Assembly: GCA_902774795.1 (NCBI GenBank)
Contig: CACYKA010000016.1
Span: 1 to 48,925, forward strand
Direction of reading: 5' to 3'
Source of the DNA: an uncultured Prevotellaceae bacterium
Lineage (GTDB): Bacteria > Bacteroidota > Bacteroidia > Bacteroidales > Bacteroidaceae
DNA: 48,925 nt
The notes below the pieces were generated by a model. That model saw nothing but the letters and a program-made list of their open reading frames with translations. It did no database searches and was not told where the DNA came from. Positions 29,368 through 37,396 of the stretch are shown piece by piece (positions within the stretch are counted from its first letter, which is position 1; each line of letters begins with the position of its first letter). The translations under genes and the position numbers were made by a program.

Positions 29368-29865
29368 ATGTCAGCAGAATATAGTAATTGGGAAGAAGAG
29401 ACAGAGGCTCGCGTGGCACGGGGCGTGGCTTATTTCAAGGAGGGCTACAACTGTGCCCAGTCCGTAGCGCGTGCCTTTGCCGATATGTACGATGTTCCCG
29501 AAGACCTTATCACGCTCCTCTCGGCCAGTTTTGGAGCCGGTATGGGACGTATGCGTGAAACGTGCGGCACGGCAAGCGGCATGTTCATGATAGCCGGCCT
29601 GGAGACAGCCTCCGTAGAAGCCAGTCAGGAGACAAAAGCCCGTAACTATGCCGCAGTGCAGGAACTTGCTGCCGACTTCAAGGCTCAGACCGGCTCACTC
29701 ATCTGCCGCGAGCTGCTACGTGGATATGTAAAGAATGTCAGCACCGACCCTACGCCCGAGGCGCGCACCGACGAATACTATAGGAAACGTCCCTGCGTCA
29801 GGATGGTGGAACTGGCCATCCGCACCTATATGTCCTGGCTCAAACGAAGGAGAATGCAACTATGA
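29368..29865 (+). CDS. C_GCAxxG_C_C family protein
   Basis: 165 residues with the family cysteine pattern: YNCAQSV, FGAGMGRMRETCGTASGM, ICRELL and RPCVRMVELA. These proteins are presumed redox or metal-binding proteins; no reaction is established to my knowledge. The stop overlaps the GH8 start (ATGA), so translation is coupled to a glycoside hydrolase. A role in redox balance during sugar catabolism would be guesswork. Confidence 0.85.
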   Translation: MSAEYSNWEEETEARVARGVAYFKEGYNCAQSVARAFADMYDVPEDLITLLSASFGAGMGRMRETCGTASGMFMIAGLETASVEASQETKARNYAAVQELAADFKAQTGSLICRELLRGYVKNVSTDPTPEARTDEYYRKRPCVRMVELAIRTYMSWLKRRRMQL

Positions 29866-31145
29866 GAAGAATAATTATATGTCTGATGGCTTTAGTGTGT
29901 GCTGTGAATGTGTCGGCACAAGTGACTCCGTGGACGGAAGGTGCTTTCACAACGGGAAAATACCGTAACGTATTTGTGGATATGGGCTACCAGCCTGCGG
30001 AGGTGGATGCCAAGTTGAAGGAGGTGTTCAACGATGTTTTCAGAGGGCCGAACAAAGTTTATTTTGAGGTCGGCGACTCTATGGGATATGTCAGCGACAT
30101 AAAGAACAATGATGCCCGCACGGAAGGAATGTCCTATGGCATGATGGTTGCCGTACAGTTTGGAGAGAAGGATATCTTCGACCGCCTGTGGCGATGGAGC
30201 AAGAAGTATATGCAGCACCAGAGTGGCGACAGGGTGGGGTACTTTGCATGGAGCTGCAAGACCGACGGTACGCACAATGCGGAAGGGGCGGCGAGCGACG
30301 GTGAACTGTACTTTATCACGGCCCTGATATTCGCCTCCAACCGCTGGGGCGACGATACCGGCATCAACTACAAGGCTGAGGCACGCCGCATCCTCGACTG
30401 CATCCAGCCAAGAAAAAATGTATTTCTCATCGATCCGACGACGAAGCTCATAACCTTTACGCCCGACGGATTTGGACAGCGATTCACCGACCCCAGTTAC
30501 CATATTCCTGCATTCTATGAGGTGTGGGCAAAATGGGGCGATGACGGACGGTCCGAACATTGGATGGAGTGTGCCCGAAAGAGTAGGGAATTCCTGCATA
30601 AGTGTATCAACGACAAGACGGGACTGAACCCGGACATGTGTCAGTATGACGGCAGCGAGATGCAGATGCCGCGATTCCCGGGGAGGCAGCAGCGACAGCA
30701 AGGGGCACCGCGCAGAAACGGGGTCAATAACTTCCGCTACGACTCATGGCGTGTGCCGATGAACATTGCGCTCGACTATGAGTGGAGCTGCGTTGACGGC
30801 GAGTGGCAGCGGCAGTATGGCGAAAAAATACAGAACTTTTTCTACAGCCAGGGAATAGATACCTTCCTTGACCAGTATCGCACTGACGGCAGCTTGCCGG
30901 AAGGGGATGAGATTCTTGGTGCTGGCGGATTCCGCAAACTGCGTCATAGCATCGGTCTCGTTGCCACAACAGCGGCGGCATCGGTTATGTGTTCTCACGA
31001 AAAAAGCAAGGAATTTGTTGATGCCTTATGGAATGCCAGACATGTGCCGTTCGAGGACGGATATTTTGATGCTTATTACGACGGGTTGCTGCGCCTCTTT
31101 GCATTTATGCATCTGAGTGGCAACTACCGCATCATCACAAAATAA
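29862..31145 (+). CDS. exported GH8 reducing-end xylose-releasing exo-oligoxylanase
   Basis: 427 residues, signal peptide about 1-20. It is a GH8 (alpha/alpha)6 enzyme of the Rex subgroup: acid Glu88 in ARTEGMSYGMM, Asp146 in ASDGELYFI, and probable base Asp294 in NFRYDSWRVPMN. Rex enzymes release xylose from the reducing end of xylo-oligosaccharides, complementing the non-reducing-end GH3 xylosidase in the same cluster. A small Arg/Gln-rich loop (FPGRQQRQQ) lies near 272-280. It is the last gene of the cluster and converges with yifB, with no strong terminator between. Confidence 0.9.
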   Translation: MRRIIICLMALVCAVNVSAQVTPWTEGAFTTGKYRNVFVDMGYQPAEVDAKLKEVFNDVFRGPNKVYFEVGDSMGYVSDIKNNDARTEGMSYGMMVAVQFGEKDIFDRLWRWSKKYMQHQSGDRVGYFAWSCKTDGTHNAEGAASDGELYFITALIFASNRWGDDTGINYKAEARRILDCIQPRKNVFLIDPTTKLITFTPDGFGQRFTDPSYHIPAFYEVWAKWGDDGRSEHWMECARKSREFLHKCINDKTGLNPDMCQYDGSEMQMPRFPGRQQRQQGAPRRNGVNNFRYDSWRVPMNIALDYEWSCVDGEWQRQYGEKIQNFFYSQGIDTFLDQYRTDGSLPEGDEILGAGGFRKLRHSIGLVATTAAASVMCSHEKSKEFVDALWNARHVPFEDGYFDAYYDGLLRLFAFMHLSGNYRIITK

Positions 31146-31164
31146 AAATAGGAATTATCATTTT

Positions 31165-32712
31165 TTAATAACCGCGTTCCGCCCAATCGCCTCGATCCAG
31201 GTTGCGGTAGCCGATGGCTTCCGCGATGTGTTGTGCCTGGATGTTTTCGCTGCCGGCAAGGTCGGCGATGGTGCGGGCGACCTTCAATATGCGGCTGTAG
31301 GCTCTTGCAGACAGTTTCAGGCGTTCCATCGCCATGCGTAGCATATCCAAAGAGGCGGCATCGGGTTCGGCAAATTGTCTGAGCATCCTCTCCGTCATCA
31401 TTGCATTACAGTGTATGTCCTTGTAGGGTTTGAAGCGTTCCTCCTGAATTTTCCTTGCTGCAATGACTCTTTCTCGTATGGAGGAAGAGGGCTCACCGGG
31501 CTGCATCTGCGACAGCTGGGTGAAGGGAACTGCCTGTATCTCGCAGTGAATGTCAATGCGGTCGAGTAGGGGGCCGCTGATCTTTGACAAGTAGCGGCTG
31601 ATCTGCCCGGGAGTGCATTTACAGTTATGGGTAGGGTCACCATAGTATCCGCATGGACATGGATTCATAGAAGCTACCAGCATGAAGGAACAAGGATATT
31701 CCATGTTATATTTTGCCCTGCTAATCGATATGCGCCGGTCCTCCAGCGGCTGTCGCAGCACTTCGAGCACCGACCTCGGCAGCTCCGGTATTTCATCGAT
31801 GAAAAGAACACCATTGTGGGCCAAGCTAATCTCACCGGGTTGGGGGTTTTGGCCGCCGCCGACGAGTGCGACGGGTGAAATGGTATGGTGTGGTGCTCTG
31901 AATGGTCTTTGTAGGATGAGCGGTCTGTCGGTGTTGAGTTTTCCTGCGATGGAGTGTATCTGTGTTGTCTCGAGGCTTTCTTCGAGTGACAGTGGGGGCA
32001 GAATTGTAGGAAGACGTTTTGCCATCATGCTCTTGCCGCTTCCTGGCGGTCCTATCATGATGATGTTATGTCCGCCTGCTGCTGCTATTTCGAGTGCTCG
32101 CTTTACGAGCTGCTGTCCTTTGACGTCGGCGAAGTCGATGTCGAACTTGTTTTGTTGTTCGAGGAACACCTTCTGGGTGTCGAATGTCGCCGGTTGGAAC
32201 TGGTTTATGTCGGAGAGGAAGAGAATGACCTCGGTGAGGTTTTCCATGCCGTAAATTTTGAGGCCGCCGACAACGGCTGCCTCCTGGGCGTTGGCTTTGG
32301 GGAGGATGATGCCCTCGAAGCCCTGTTTTTCTGCTAGGATGGCGATGGGCAGTGCTCCTTTTATCGGTTTGAGGCTGCCGTCGAGTCCCAGTTCGCCCAG
32401 TATGAGATATTTGTCTAGTTTATCTGCCGGCAGCACCTCGTTAGCGGCGAGCAGTCCAACAGACAGCGGCAGGTCATATGCCGATCCTTCTTTGCGGATG
32501 TTTGCCGGTGAGAGGTTTACGGTGATGGCCTTGTTTGGGAATTTATATCCCGAGTGTACTATTGCTGTCCGTATTCTGCTTTGGCTTTCCCTTACTGCTT
32601 CGTCACCGAGTCCAGAGAGGGTATGGCTCTGTCCCGGTGCGATGTCAGTTTCTACCGTTACGATTGATATGTCGAGGCCGTTGACTGCGGCGCAGTAAGT
32701 TTTTACCAACAT
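31165..32712 (-). CDS. YifB/ComM-family Mg-chelatase-like AAA ATPase
   Basis: 515 residues. An N-terminal Lon-substrate-binding-like ChlI domain (about 1-170) is followed by an AAA core with Walker A GPPGSGKSMMAKRLP and Walker B GVLFIDEIPELPR, then the C-terminal domain (RGYN-like YRNLDRGDWAERGY end). The characterised homologue ComM is a hexameric helicase promoting branch migration during natural transformation; that role is transferred by family only. It is downstream of metY, but a terminator, a MITE-like element and a heptamer array intervene. Confidence 0.92.
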   Translation of the reverse strand: MLVKTYCAAVNGLDISIVTVETDIAPGQSHTLSGLGDEAVRESQSRIRTAIVHSGYKFPNKAITVNLSPANIRKEGSAYDLPLSVGLLAANEVLPADKLDKYLILGELGLDGSLKPIKGALPIAILAEKQGFEGIILPKANAQEAAVVGGLKIYGMENLTEVILFLSDINQFQPATFDTQKVFLEQQNKFDIDFADVKGQQLVKRALEIAAAGGHNIIMIGPPGSGKSMMAKRLPTILPPLSLEESLETTQIHSIAGKLNTDRPLILQRPFRAPHHTISPVALVGGGQNPQPGEISLAHNGVLFIDEIPELPRSVLEVLRQPLEDRRISISRAKYNMEYPCSFMLVASMNPCPCGYYGDPTHNCKCTPGQISRYLSKISGPLLDRIDIHCEIQAVPFTQLSQMQPGEPSSSIRERVIAARKIQEERFKPYKDIHCNAMMTERMLRQFAEPDAASLDMLRMAMERLKLSARAYSRILKVARTIADLAGSENIQAQHIAEAIGYRNLDRGDWAERGY

Positions 32713-32714
32713 TT

Positions 32715-32742
32715 TAGTTTACAGTTTACCGTTTACGGTTTA
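32715..32742. repeat. heptamer array upstream of yifB
   Basis: Units tagttta, cagttta, ccgttta, cggttta in 7-base phase, beginning two bases upstream of the yifB ATG. Weaker units continue to about 32756. Confidence 0.75.
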
Positions 32743-32777
32743 AAGAATTTTGAATTAAAACAAAAACCATAAAAACC

Positions 32778-32904
32778 CCTTTTAATGTCATAAGTCTTTC
32801 AGACTATGCATAACTTCAAGCGATAGTGCCATTATAAGTAAACTTATATGTCCCTATCACTTTAACTTCTGCACCTGTTTTCATCAGGTTATGCCATTAA
32901 AAGG
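32778..32904. mobile_element. MITE-like non-coding element with 7-bp target duplication
   Basis: Terminal inverted repeats CCTTTTAATGTCATAA (32778-32793) and TTATGCCATTAAAAGG (32889-32904) pair at 15 of 16 positions. Identical AAAAACC copies flank both ends (32771-32777 and 32905-32911), as expected for a target-site duplication. Inside are hairpins AGTCT-TTC-AGACT (32793-32805), TATAAGT-AA-ACTTATA (32833-32848) within a near-perfect outer stem AAGCGATAG/CTATCACTT, and ACCTG-N7-CAGGT (32873-32889). No ORF. It sits in the T-tract of the metY terminator. The transposase that would mobilise it is not in this window. It resembles a miniature inverted-repeat element; a structured RNA is the alternative. 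Confidence 0.75.
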
Positions 32905-32926
32905 AAAAACCTCGGCTCTTTGAGCC
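32905..32926 (-). terminator. metY terminator
   Basis: On the minus strand GGCTC-AAA-GAGCC is followed by GAGGTTTTT, about 45 bases past the metY stop. The GGTTTTT tract is the sequence duplicated on insertion of the adjacent element. Confidence 0.75.
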
Positions 32927-32970
32927 TAAAAAACAGCCTGCGGAATGGGGGTGAAGGTAAGGGATATGGT

Positions 32971-34275
32971 TTACATTTTGTCCATGGCTTGTTGGAGGTC
33001 GGCGATGATGTCGGAGGCGTCTTCGATGCCGACGGAGAGTCGGATAAGGTCCGGTGCGATGCCAGCGGCGCGGAGCTGTTCGTCAGAGAGCTGACGGTGT
33101 GTATGGCTGGCTGGGTGGAGCACACATGTGCGTACGTCTGCCACGTGCGTCACGATAGAGATGAAGGAGAGGCTGTCCATGAACTTTATAGCCTCGTCGC
33201 GACTGCCCTTGAGTCCGAATGCGATAACGCCGCACGAGCCGTTGGGGAGGTATTTCTGAGCGAGGGCGTAGTATTTGCTAGAGGGCAGTCCGCAGTAGTT
33301 TACCCATGCCACCTTCGGACATTTCTCGAGCCATTCAGCCACCTTCTGGGCGTTGTCGCAGTGCTGCCTCATACGGAGGGCGAGCGTTTCGAGTCCGAGG
33401 TTGAGGAGGAAGGAGTTCTGCGGTGCCGGTATGCTACCCAGGTCGCGCATGAGCTGTGCCACCAGTTTGGTGGTGTAAGCCATCTTTCCGAACGCCTTGG
33501 TGTAGGTCAGTCCGTGGTAGGAGTCGTCGGGGGTGGTGAGGCCCGGGAACTTAGGAGCGCCCGATGGAGAACCATCGGGAACGGTGGCTGCTTCCCAGTC
33601 GAAGTTGCCAGAGTCCACGATGCATCCGCCCACCTGTGTAGCATGTCCGTCCATGTACTTGGTGGTAGAATGTGTTACGATGTCGCATCCCCATTCGAAC
33701 GGGCGGCAGTTGACCGGTGTTGCGAAGGTGTTATCGACGATGAGAGGCACGCCATGGCGGTGTGCCATATTTGCGAAGCGCTCGATGTCGAAGACATTTC
33801 CGCCCGGGTTAGATATTGTCTCGCCGAAGAAGCACTTGGTATTAGGCTGGAAGCATGCCTCGATGCGCTCGTCGTCCCAGTCAGGGTCAACGAAGGTACA
33901 CTCGATGCCCAGTTTCTTCATGGTGACGCCGAAGAGGTTGTATGTTCCGCCATAGATATTATTAGACGTGATGAAGTGGTCGCCAGCCTGACAGATATTG
34001 AAAACGGCGTAGAAGTTTGCCGCCTGTCCGGAGCTGGTAAGCATAGCTCCTACGCCCCCTTCGAGTGCGCATATCTTCTTTGCGACAGCGTCGTTGGTAG
34101 GGTTAGCGAGACGAGTATAGAAATATCCTTCGTCCTTGAGGTCGAAGAGTCGAGCCATCTGGTCGGATGTGTCGTACTTGAATGTTGTTGACTGGATGAT
34201 GGGGAGCTGCTGTGGTTCGCCCTTTGTTGCCTTGTATCCGCCGTGGATACAGAGAGTTGAGATGTTTTGTTTCAT
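32971..34275 (-). CDS. metY: O-acetylhomoserine sulfhydrylase
   Basis: Makes homocysteine from O-acetylhomoserine and sulfide with PLP. 434 residues, as usual for the MetY branch of Cys/Met-metabolism enzymes (cystathionine gamma-synthases are shorter). Motifs: YTRLANPTNDAVAKKICALEGG, SSGQAANFY, VDNTFATP and the PLP lysine in HSTTKYMDGHATQVGG. It follows waaA across a 70-base gap containing gtttac-type repeats and a nested hairpin, and ends at a clear terminator. No SAM or other riboswitch was seen upstream. Confidence 0.94.
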   Translation of the reverse strand: MKQNISTLCIHGGYKATKGEPQQLPIIQSTTFKYDTSDQMARLFDLKDEGYFYTRLANPTNDAVAKKICALEGGVGAMLTSSGQAANFYAVFNICQAGDHFITSNNIYGGTYNLFGVTMKKLGIECTFVDPDWDDERIEACFQPNTKCFFGETISNPGGNVFDIERFANMAHRHGVPLIVDNTFATPVNCRPFEWGCDIVTHSTTKYMDGHATQVGGCIVDSGNFDWEAATVPDGSPSGAPKFPGLTTPDDSYHGLTYTKAFGKMAYTTKLVAQLMRDLGSIPAPQNSFLLNLGLETLALRMRQHCDNAQKVAEWLEKCPKVAWVNYCGLPSSKYYALAQKYLPNGSCGVIAFGLKGSRDEAIKFMDSLSFISIVTHVADVRTCVLHPASHTHRQLSDEQLRAAGIAPDLIRLSVGIEDASDIIADLQQAMDKM

Positions 34276-34280
34276 ATGTT

Positions 34281-34352
34281 TAGTTTACGGTTTCTTGCGC
34301 TCCGTAGGTGCTCAGGCGAGCAGAGCTCGGAGTCCAGTTTACAGTTTACGGT
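34281..34352. repeat. gtttac-type repeats flanking a hairpin between waaA and metY
   Basis: gtttacggttt occurs near 34283 and cagtttacagtttacggttt near 34335. Between them lies a nested stem: CTCCG (34300-34304) pairs with CGGAG (34328-34332), enclosing TGCTC-AGGC-GAGCA (34309-34322). The second repeat run reaches into the last codons of waaA. Confidence 0.5.
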
Positions 34353-35596
34353 TTCTTTTGGGCTCGTTTGCGGAGGCGGGTGAGGAGTTTTTCTGTTGCG
34401 CCTGACTGTGAGCGGACGTAGTTGCCTGCTGCGTCGGCAGCCTTCTGGAGACTTTCGGGACTAGCCTGGAAGTTGTCCATGATGCGGCAGAAGTCGTCGT
34501 AGTTTTCTATTTCGAGTCCTCCGCCGCACTCCTTCAGTTCCTGTGCCTCGATGAATTTTGCATTATTCGGTCCGAATATGACCGGCATATTCCACACTGC
34601 TGCTTCGGGGAGGTTATGTATGCCCACACCGAATCCACCTCCGACGTATGCAATCTGTCCGTACTTATACATGGACGAGAGCAGTCCGAAGCAGTCGATG
34701 ACCAGGACGTCAGCGTCGATGAGCGACTGATGGTCGGCTGCTGTCAGCTGAGTATAGAATTTGACTTTCAGGTCCGGCATGAGATTCTTTATCTGTTCGA
34801 GATGCAGCGGTGCTATGACATGCGGAGCGATGATGAGTTTCCATCCCGGATGCTCGCGGAAATAACGAGTAAAGATACGCTCATCCGGCAGCCATGAGCT
34901 ACCCGCGATGAAACATTTATGATTCTTGGAGAGGAATGTCTCGACCACCGGTATCTGTCGTGACTGCTTGGCAATTGCCGCCACGCGGTCGAAGCGCGTA
35001 TCGCCCGTTACGTCCACGTTATTGATGCCGATGGACGCCAGCAGTTCGCGTGACTCCTCGTTCTGTACGAAGAAATGCGTGAAGCACTTGAGCACGTGGC
35101 GGTACTGTCGTCCGTACCACTGGAAGAAGACCTGATCAGGTCGGAATACCGAGCTTACGCTATATACCGGTACGCCACGATGTCGGAGGATATGGAGGTA
35201 GTTATACCAGAATTCATACTTTATGAAGAACGCCTCGACGGGTCTGACGGTACGCAGGAATTTTCGGGCGTTAGCGACGGTATCGATGGGCAGGTAACAC
35301 ACCAGGTCAGCCCCGTCGTAATGTTTCCGCACCTCGTATCCTGACGGAGAGAAGAATGTGAGGAGGATTTTTCGGTTAGGATACACCCGTCGGTATTCCT
35401 CCATTATAGGTCGTCCCTGTTCGAACTCCCCCAATGATGCGGCATGGAACCACACATATTCTGCGTTGGGGTCCACGTGTCGCTGGAGGTATCGCACTGC
35501 GATGCCCTGTCCGCGCAGCATTGTCCTCACCTTAGCGAAGAACTGTGCAGCTACGATGACGCCGAACTGGAAGATATAGAGGAGGAGGTTGTACAA
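34346..35596 (-). CDS. waaA: Kdo transferase (3-deoxy-D-manno-octulosonic acid transferase)
   Basis: Adds Kdo from CMP-Kdo to lipid A precursor at the inner membrane. 416 residues: an N-terminal membrane-proximal segment, then a GT-B fold (VWFHAASLGEFEQGRPI, FFIKYEFWYNYL, VTGDTRFDRV, GSSWLPDE, YVGGGFGVGIHNLPEAAVW). The start MYNLLLYIFQFG aligns with the family N-terminus but its first codon is TTG; the next ATG is 25 codons in. A long heptamer array ends within a few bases of this TTG. It lies downstream of gltX, same strand. Confidence 0.93.
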   Translation of the reverse strand: MYNLLLYIFQFGVIVAAQFFAKVRTMLRGQGIAVRYLQRHVDPNAEYVWFHAASLGEFEQGRPIMEEYRRVYPNRKILLTFFSPSGYEVRKHYDGADLVCYLPIDTVANARKFLRTVRPVEAFFIKYEFWYNYLHILRHRGVPVYSVSSVFRPDQVFFQWYGRQYRHVLKCFTHFFVQNEESRELLASIGINNVDVTGDTRFDRVAAIAKQSRQIPVVETFLSKNHKCFIAGSSWLPDERIFTRYFREHPGWKLIIAPHVIAPLHLEQIKNLMPDLKVKFYTQLTAADHQSLIDADVLVIDCFGLLSSMYKYGQIAYVGGGFGVGIHNLPEAAVWNMPVIFGPNNAKFIEAQELKECGGGLEIENYDDFCRIMDNFQASPESLQKAADAAGNYVRSQSGATEKLLTRLRKRAQKKP

Positions 35597-35597
35597 G

Positions 35598-35720
35598 GGG
35601 AAAGTTTAAAGTTTAAAGTTGAAAGTTGAAAGTTTAAAGACTGTTTAAGAAGTTTAAGAAGTTTAAGAGTTTAAAGTTTACTGTTTACTGTTTACTGTTT
35701 ACTGTTTACAGTTTACGGTT
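35598..35720. repeat. long heptamer array between gltX and waaA
   Basis: About 120 bases, the longest intergenic array here. Near 35604 the units are gtttaaa, gtttaaa, gttgaaa, gttgaaa, gtttaaa. Then come 9-base gtttaagaa variants, then near 35675-35716 gtttact repeated four times followed by gtttaca and gtttacg. It starts at the gltX stop codon (35719-35721) and ends beside the waaA TTG start, filling the whole gap. Confidence 0.85.
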
Positions 35721-37227
35721 ATGACAGGGCGGCGAGGGCTTTGTCGATGCGGTGGAGGGTTTCGGTTTTTCCGAGGAATGCTGAGATGTCGAACATGCCC
35801 GGTCCTTTTCCTTCGCCTACGAGGCAGAGTCGGAATGCGTTCATGACGTCGCCCAGTTTATATCCTTTGCTCTCTATCCACGGCATTACGACCGCCTCCT
35901 GTCCCTCTACTGAGAAGTCAGTTACGGAATTGAGCACCTCGGAGAGTTCAGCCATCACGCGCGGTGAATCCTCCTTCCAGCGTTTGCGTACCGTCTTTTC
36001 GTCGTACGCCTGAGGTGCGAAGAAGAAGAAGGAGCAGAGATCCCACAGTTCGTGAACGAAGTTTACGCGGTCCTTCATTAGGGAGCAGACCTTTACTATC
36101 TGTTCGAAGGATGCCTCGGCGCCGTTGTTAGCCACTATAGGCGCGAATATCTTAGCCACCTCTTCCGGTGATTTACGGAGGAGGTATTCGTGATTGAACC
36201 ATATACCCTTTTTGAAGTCGAACTTCGCGCCTGCCTTAGAGCATCGTGAGATGTCGAACGCCTTAACCAGTTCATCGAGAGAGAACAGTTCCTGTTCTGT
36301 GCCCGGGTTCCATCCGAGGAGAGCCAGGAAGTTTACGATCGCCTCGGGGAAGTATCCCGCTTCGCGGAATCCCGACGACACCTCTCCCGACTTCGGGTCG
36401 TGCCATTCGAGCGGGAATACCGGGAATCCCAGTCGGTCGCCGTCACGCTTAGAGAGTTTTCCCTGACCTTCCGGCTTGAGGAGCAGCGGCAGGTGAGCAA
36501 ACTGCGGCATCGTCTCTTCCCATCCAAAAGCCTGATAGAGAAGCACATGCAGCGGAGCCGACGGCAGCCATTCCTCACCACGTATGACATGAGTAATCTC
36601 CATGAGGTGGTCGTCAACGATATTTGCCAGATGATACGTAGGCAGTTCGTCTGCCGACTTATAGAGCACCTTATCGTCGAGGATGTCAGACTTTATGCGG
36701 ACATCGCCACGGATGAGGTCGTGTACGACGATTTCCTGTCCCGGTTCGATGAGGAAGCGCACCACATACTGCTTACCCTCGGAGAGGAGTCTATCAACCT
36801 CCTCAGCAGGCAGAGAGAGCGAGTTTCGCATGGAGAGACGTGTAGCCGCATCGTACTGGAAATTAGGAGTATTCTGACGCGCCTGTTCCAGTTCCTGCGG
36901 CGTATCGAACGCCATGTAAGCCTTTCCGGCATCGAGCAGCTGACGGACATATTTCTTGTAGATGTCGCGTCTTTCAGACTGTCGGTACGGTCCCTTGTCG
37001 CCACCGAAGGACACCCCTTCGTCGAAGGATATGCCCAGCCACTGGAATGCCTCGAGGATATATTCCTCAGCCCCAGGGACGAAGCGGTTAGAGTCAGTAT
37101 CTTCAATTCGGAAAATCAGTTCTCCGCCATTCTGTCGTGCGAAGAGATAGTTATACAGAGCAGTGCGCACCCCGCCGATATGAAGCGGTCCTGTTGGTGA
37201 CGGTGCAAAACGAACACGAGTTTTCAT
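35719..37227 (-). CDS. gltX: glutamyl-tRNA synthetase
   Basis: Charges tRNA-Glu with glutamate. 502 residues, normal for class I GluRS. HIGH-type motif [11 protein letters not shown] near the N-terminus, Rossmann fold, then [11 protein letters not shown] as the KMSKS-type loop; an anticodon-binding domain forms the C-terminal part. First gene of the minus-strand gltX-waaA-metY series. TACCTTTG on the minus strand (37272-37279) may be its -7 box. Confidence 0.97.
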   Translation of the reverse strand: MKTRVRFAPSPTGPLHIGGVRTALYNYLFARQNGGELIFRIEDTDSNRFVPGAEEYILEAFQWLGISFDEGVSFGGDKGPYRQSERRDIYKKYVRQLLDAGKAYMAFDTPQELEQARQNTPNFQYDAATRLSMRNSLSLPAEEVDRLLSEGKQYVVRFLIEPGQEIVVHDLIRGDVRIKSDILDDKVLYKSADELPTYHLANIVDDHLMEITHVIRGEEWLPSAPLHVLLYQAFGWEETMPQFAHLPLLLKPEGQGKLSKRDGDRLGFPVFPLEWHDPKSGEVSSGFREAGYFPEAIVNFLALLGWNPGTEQELFSLDELVKAFDISRCSKAGAKFDFKKGIWFNHEYLLRKSPEEVAKIFAPIVANNGAEASFEQIVKVCSLMKDRVNFVHELWDLCSFFFFAPQAYDEKTVRKRWKEDSPRVMAELSEVLNSVTDFSVEGQEAVVMPWIESKGYKLGDVMNAFRLCLVGEGKGPGMFDISAFLGKTETLHRIDKALAALS

Positions 37228-37271
37228 ATATAAAAAAACAAAAATGTCTTATGATATTCAAAAATAGATTG

Positions 37272-37370
37272 CAAAGGTATAAAAAAAAGTAGAGAATATG
37301 TAGTATTATAGATGTAAAATACATTTTTTCTGTATTTTTCTTTGTTTTGTTGATTTTTTTTGTACTTTTG
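37272..37370. promoter_or_regulatory. divergent promoters of gltX and the HD-domain gene
   Basis: Plus strand: TTTG (37341-37344), an 18-base spacer and TACTTTTG (37363-37370), 26 bases before the HD gene ATG. Minus strand: TACCTTTG (37279-37272), about 45 bases before gltX, without a clear -33 element. The space between is very AT-rich. Confidence 0.6.
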
Positions 37371-37396
37371 CAGCGTTTTTTTAACGCATAGACGCT

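Noticed and set aside
32778-32904. tRNA or tRNA-like gene suggested by the cloverleaf-like fold
   Set aside because: No T-loop sequence, anticodon stem or CCA-compatible acceptor; the terminal repeats and target duplication fit a mobile element better.
32920-34191. Long plus-strand ORF opposite metY
   Set aside because: It is antisense to a clear PLP enzyme and has no recognisable domain.
35598-35720. CRISPR-like array between gltX and waaA
   Set aside because: Units are 7-9 bases with no spacers, so it is a short tandem array, not CRISPR.
36400-37200. 266-codon plus-strand ORF opposite gltX
   Set aside because: Shadow of a conserved synthetase; no motifs of its own.
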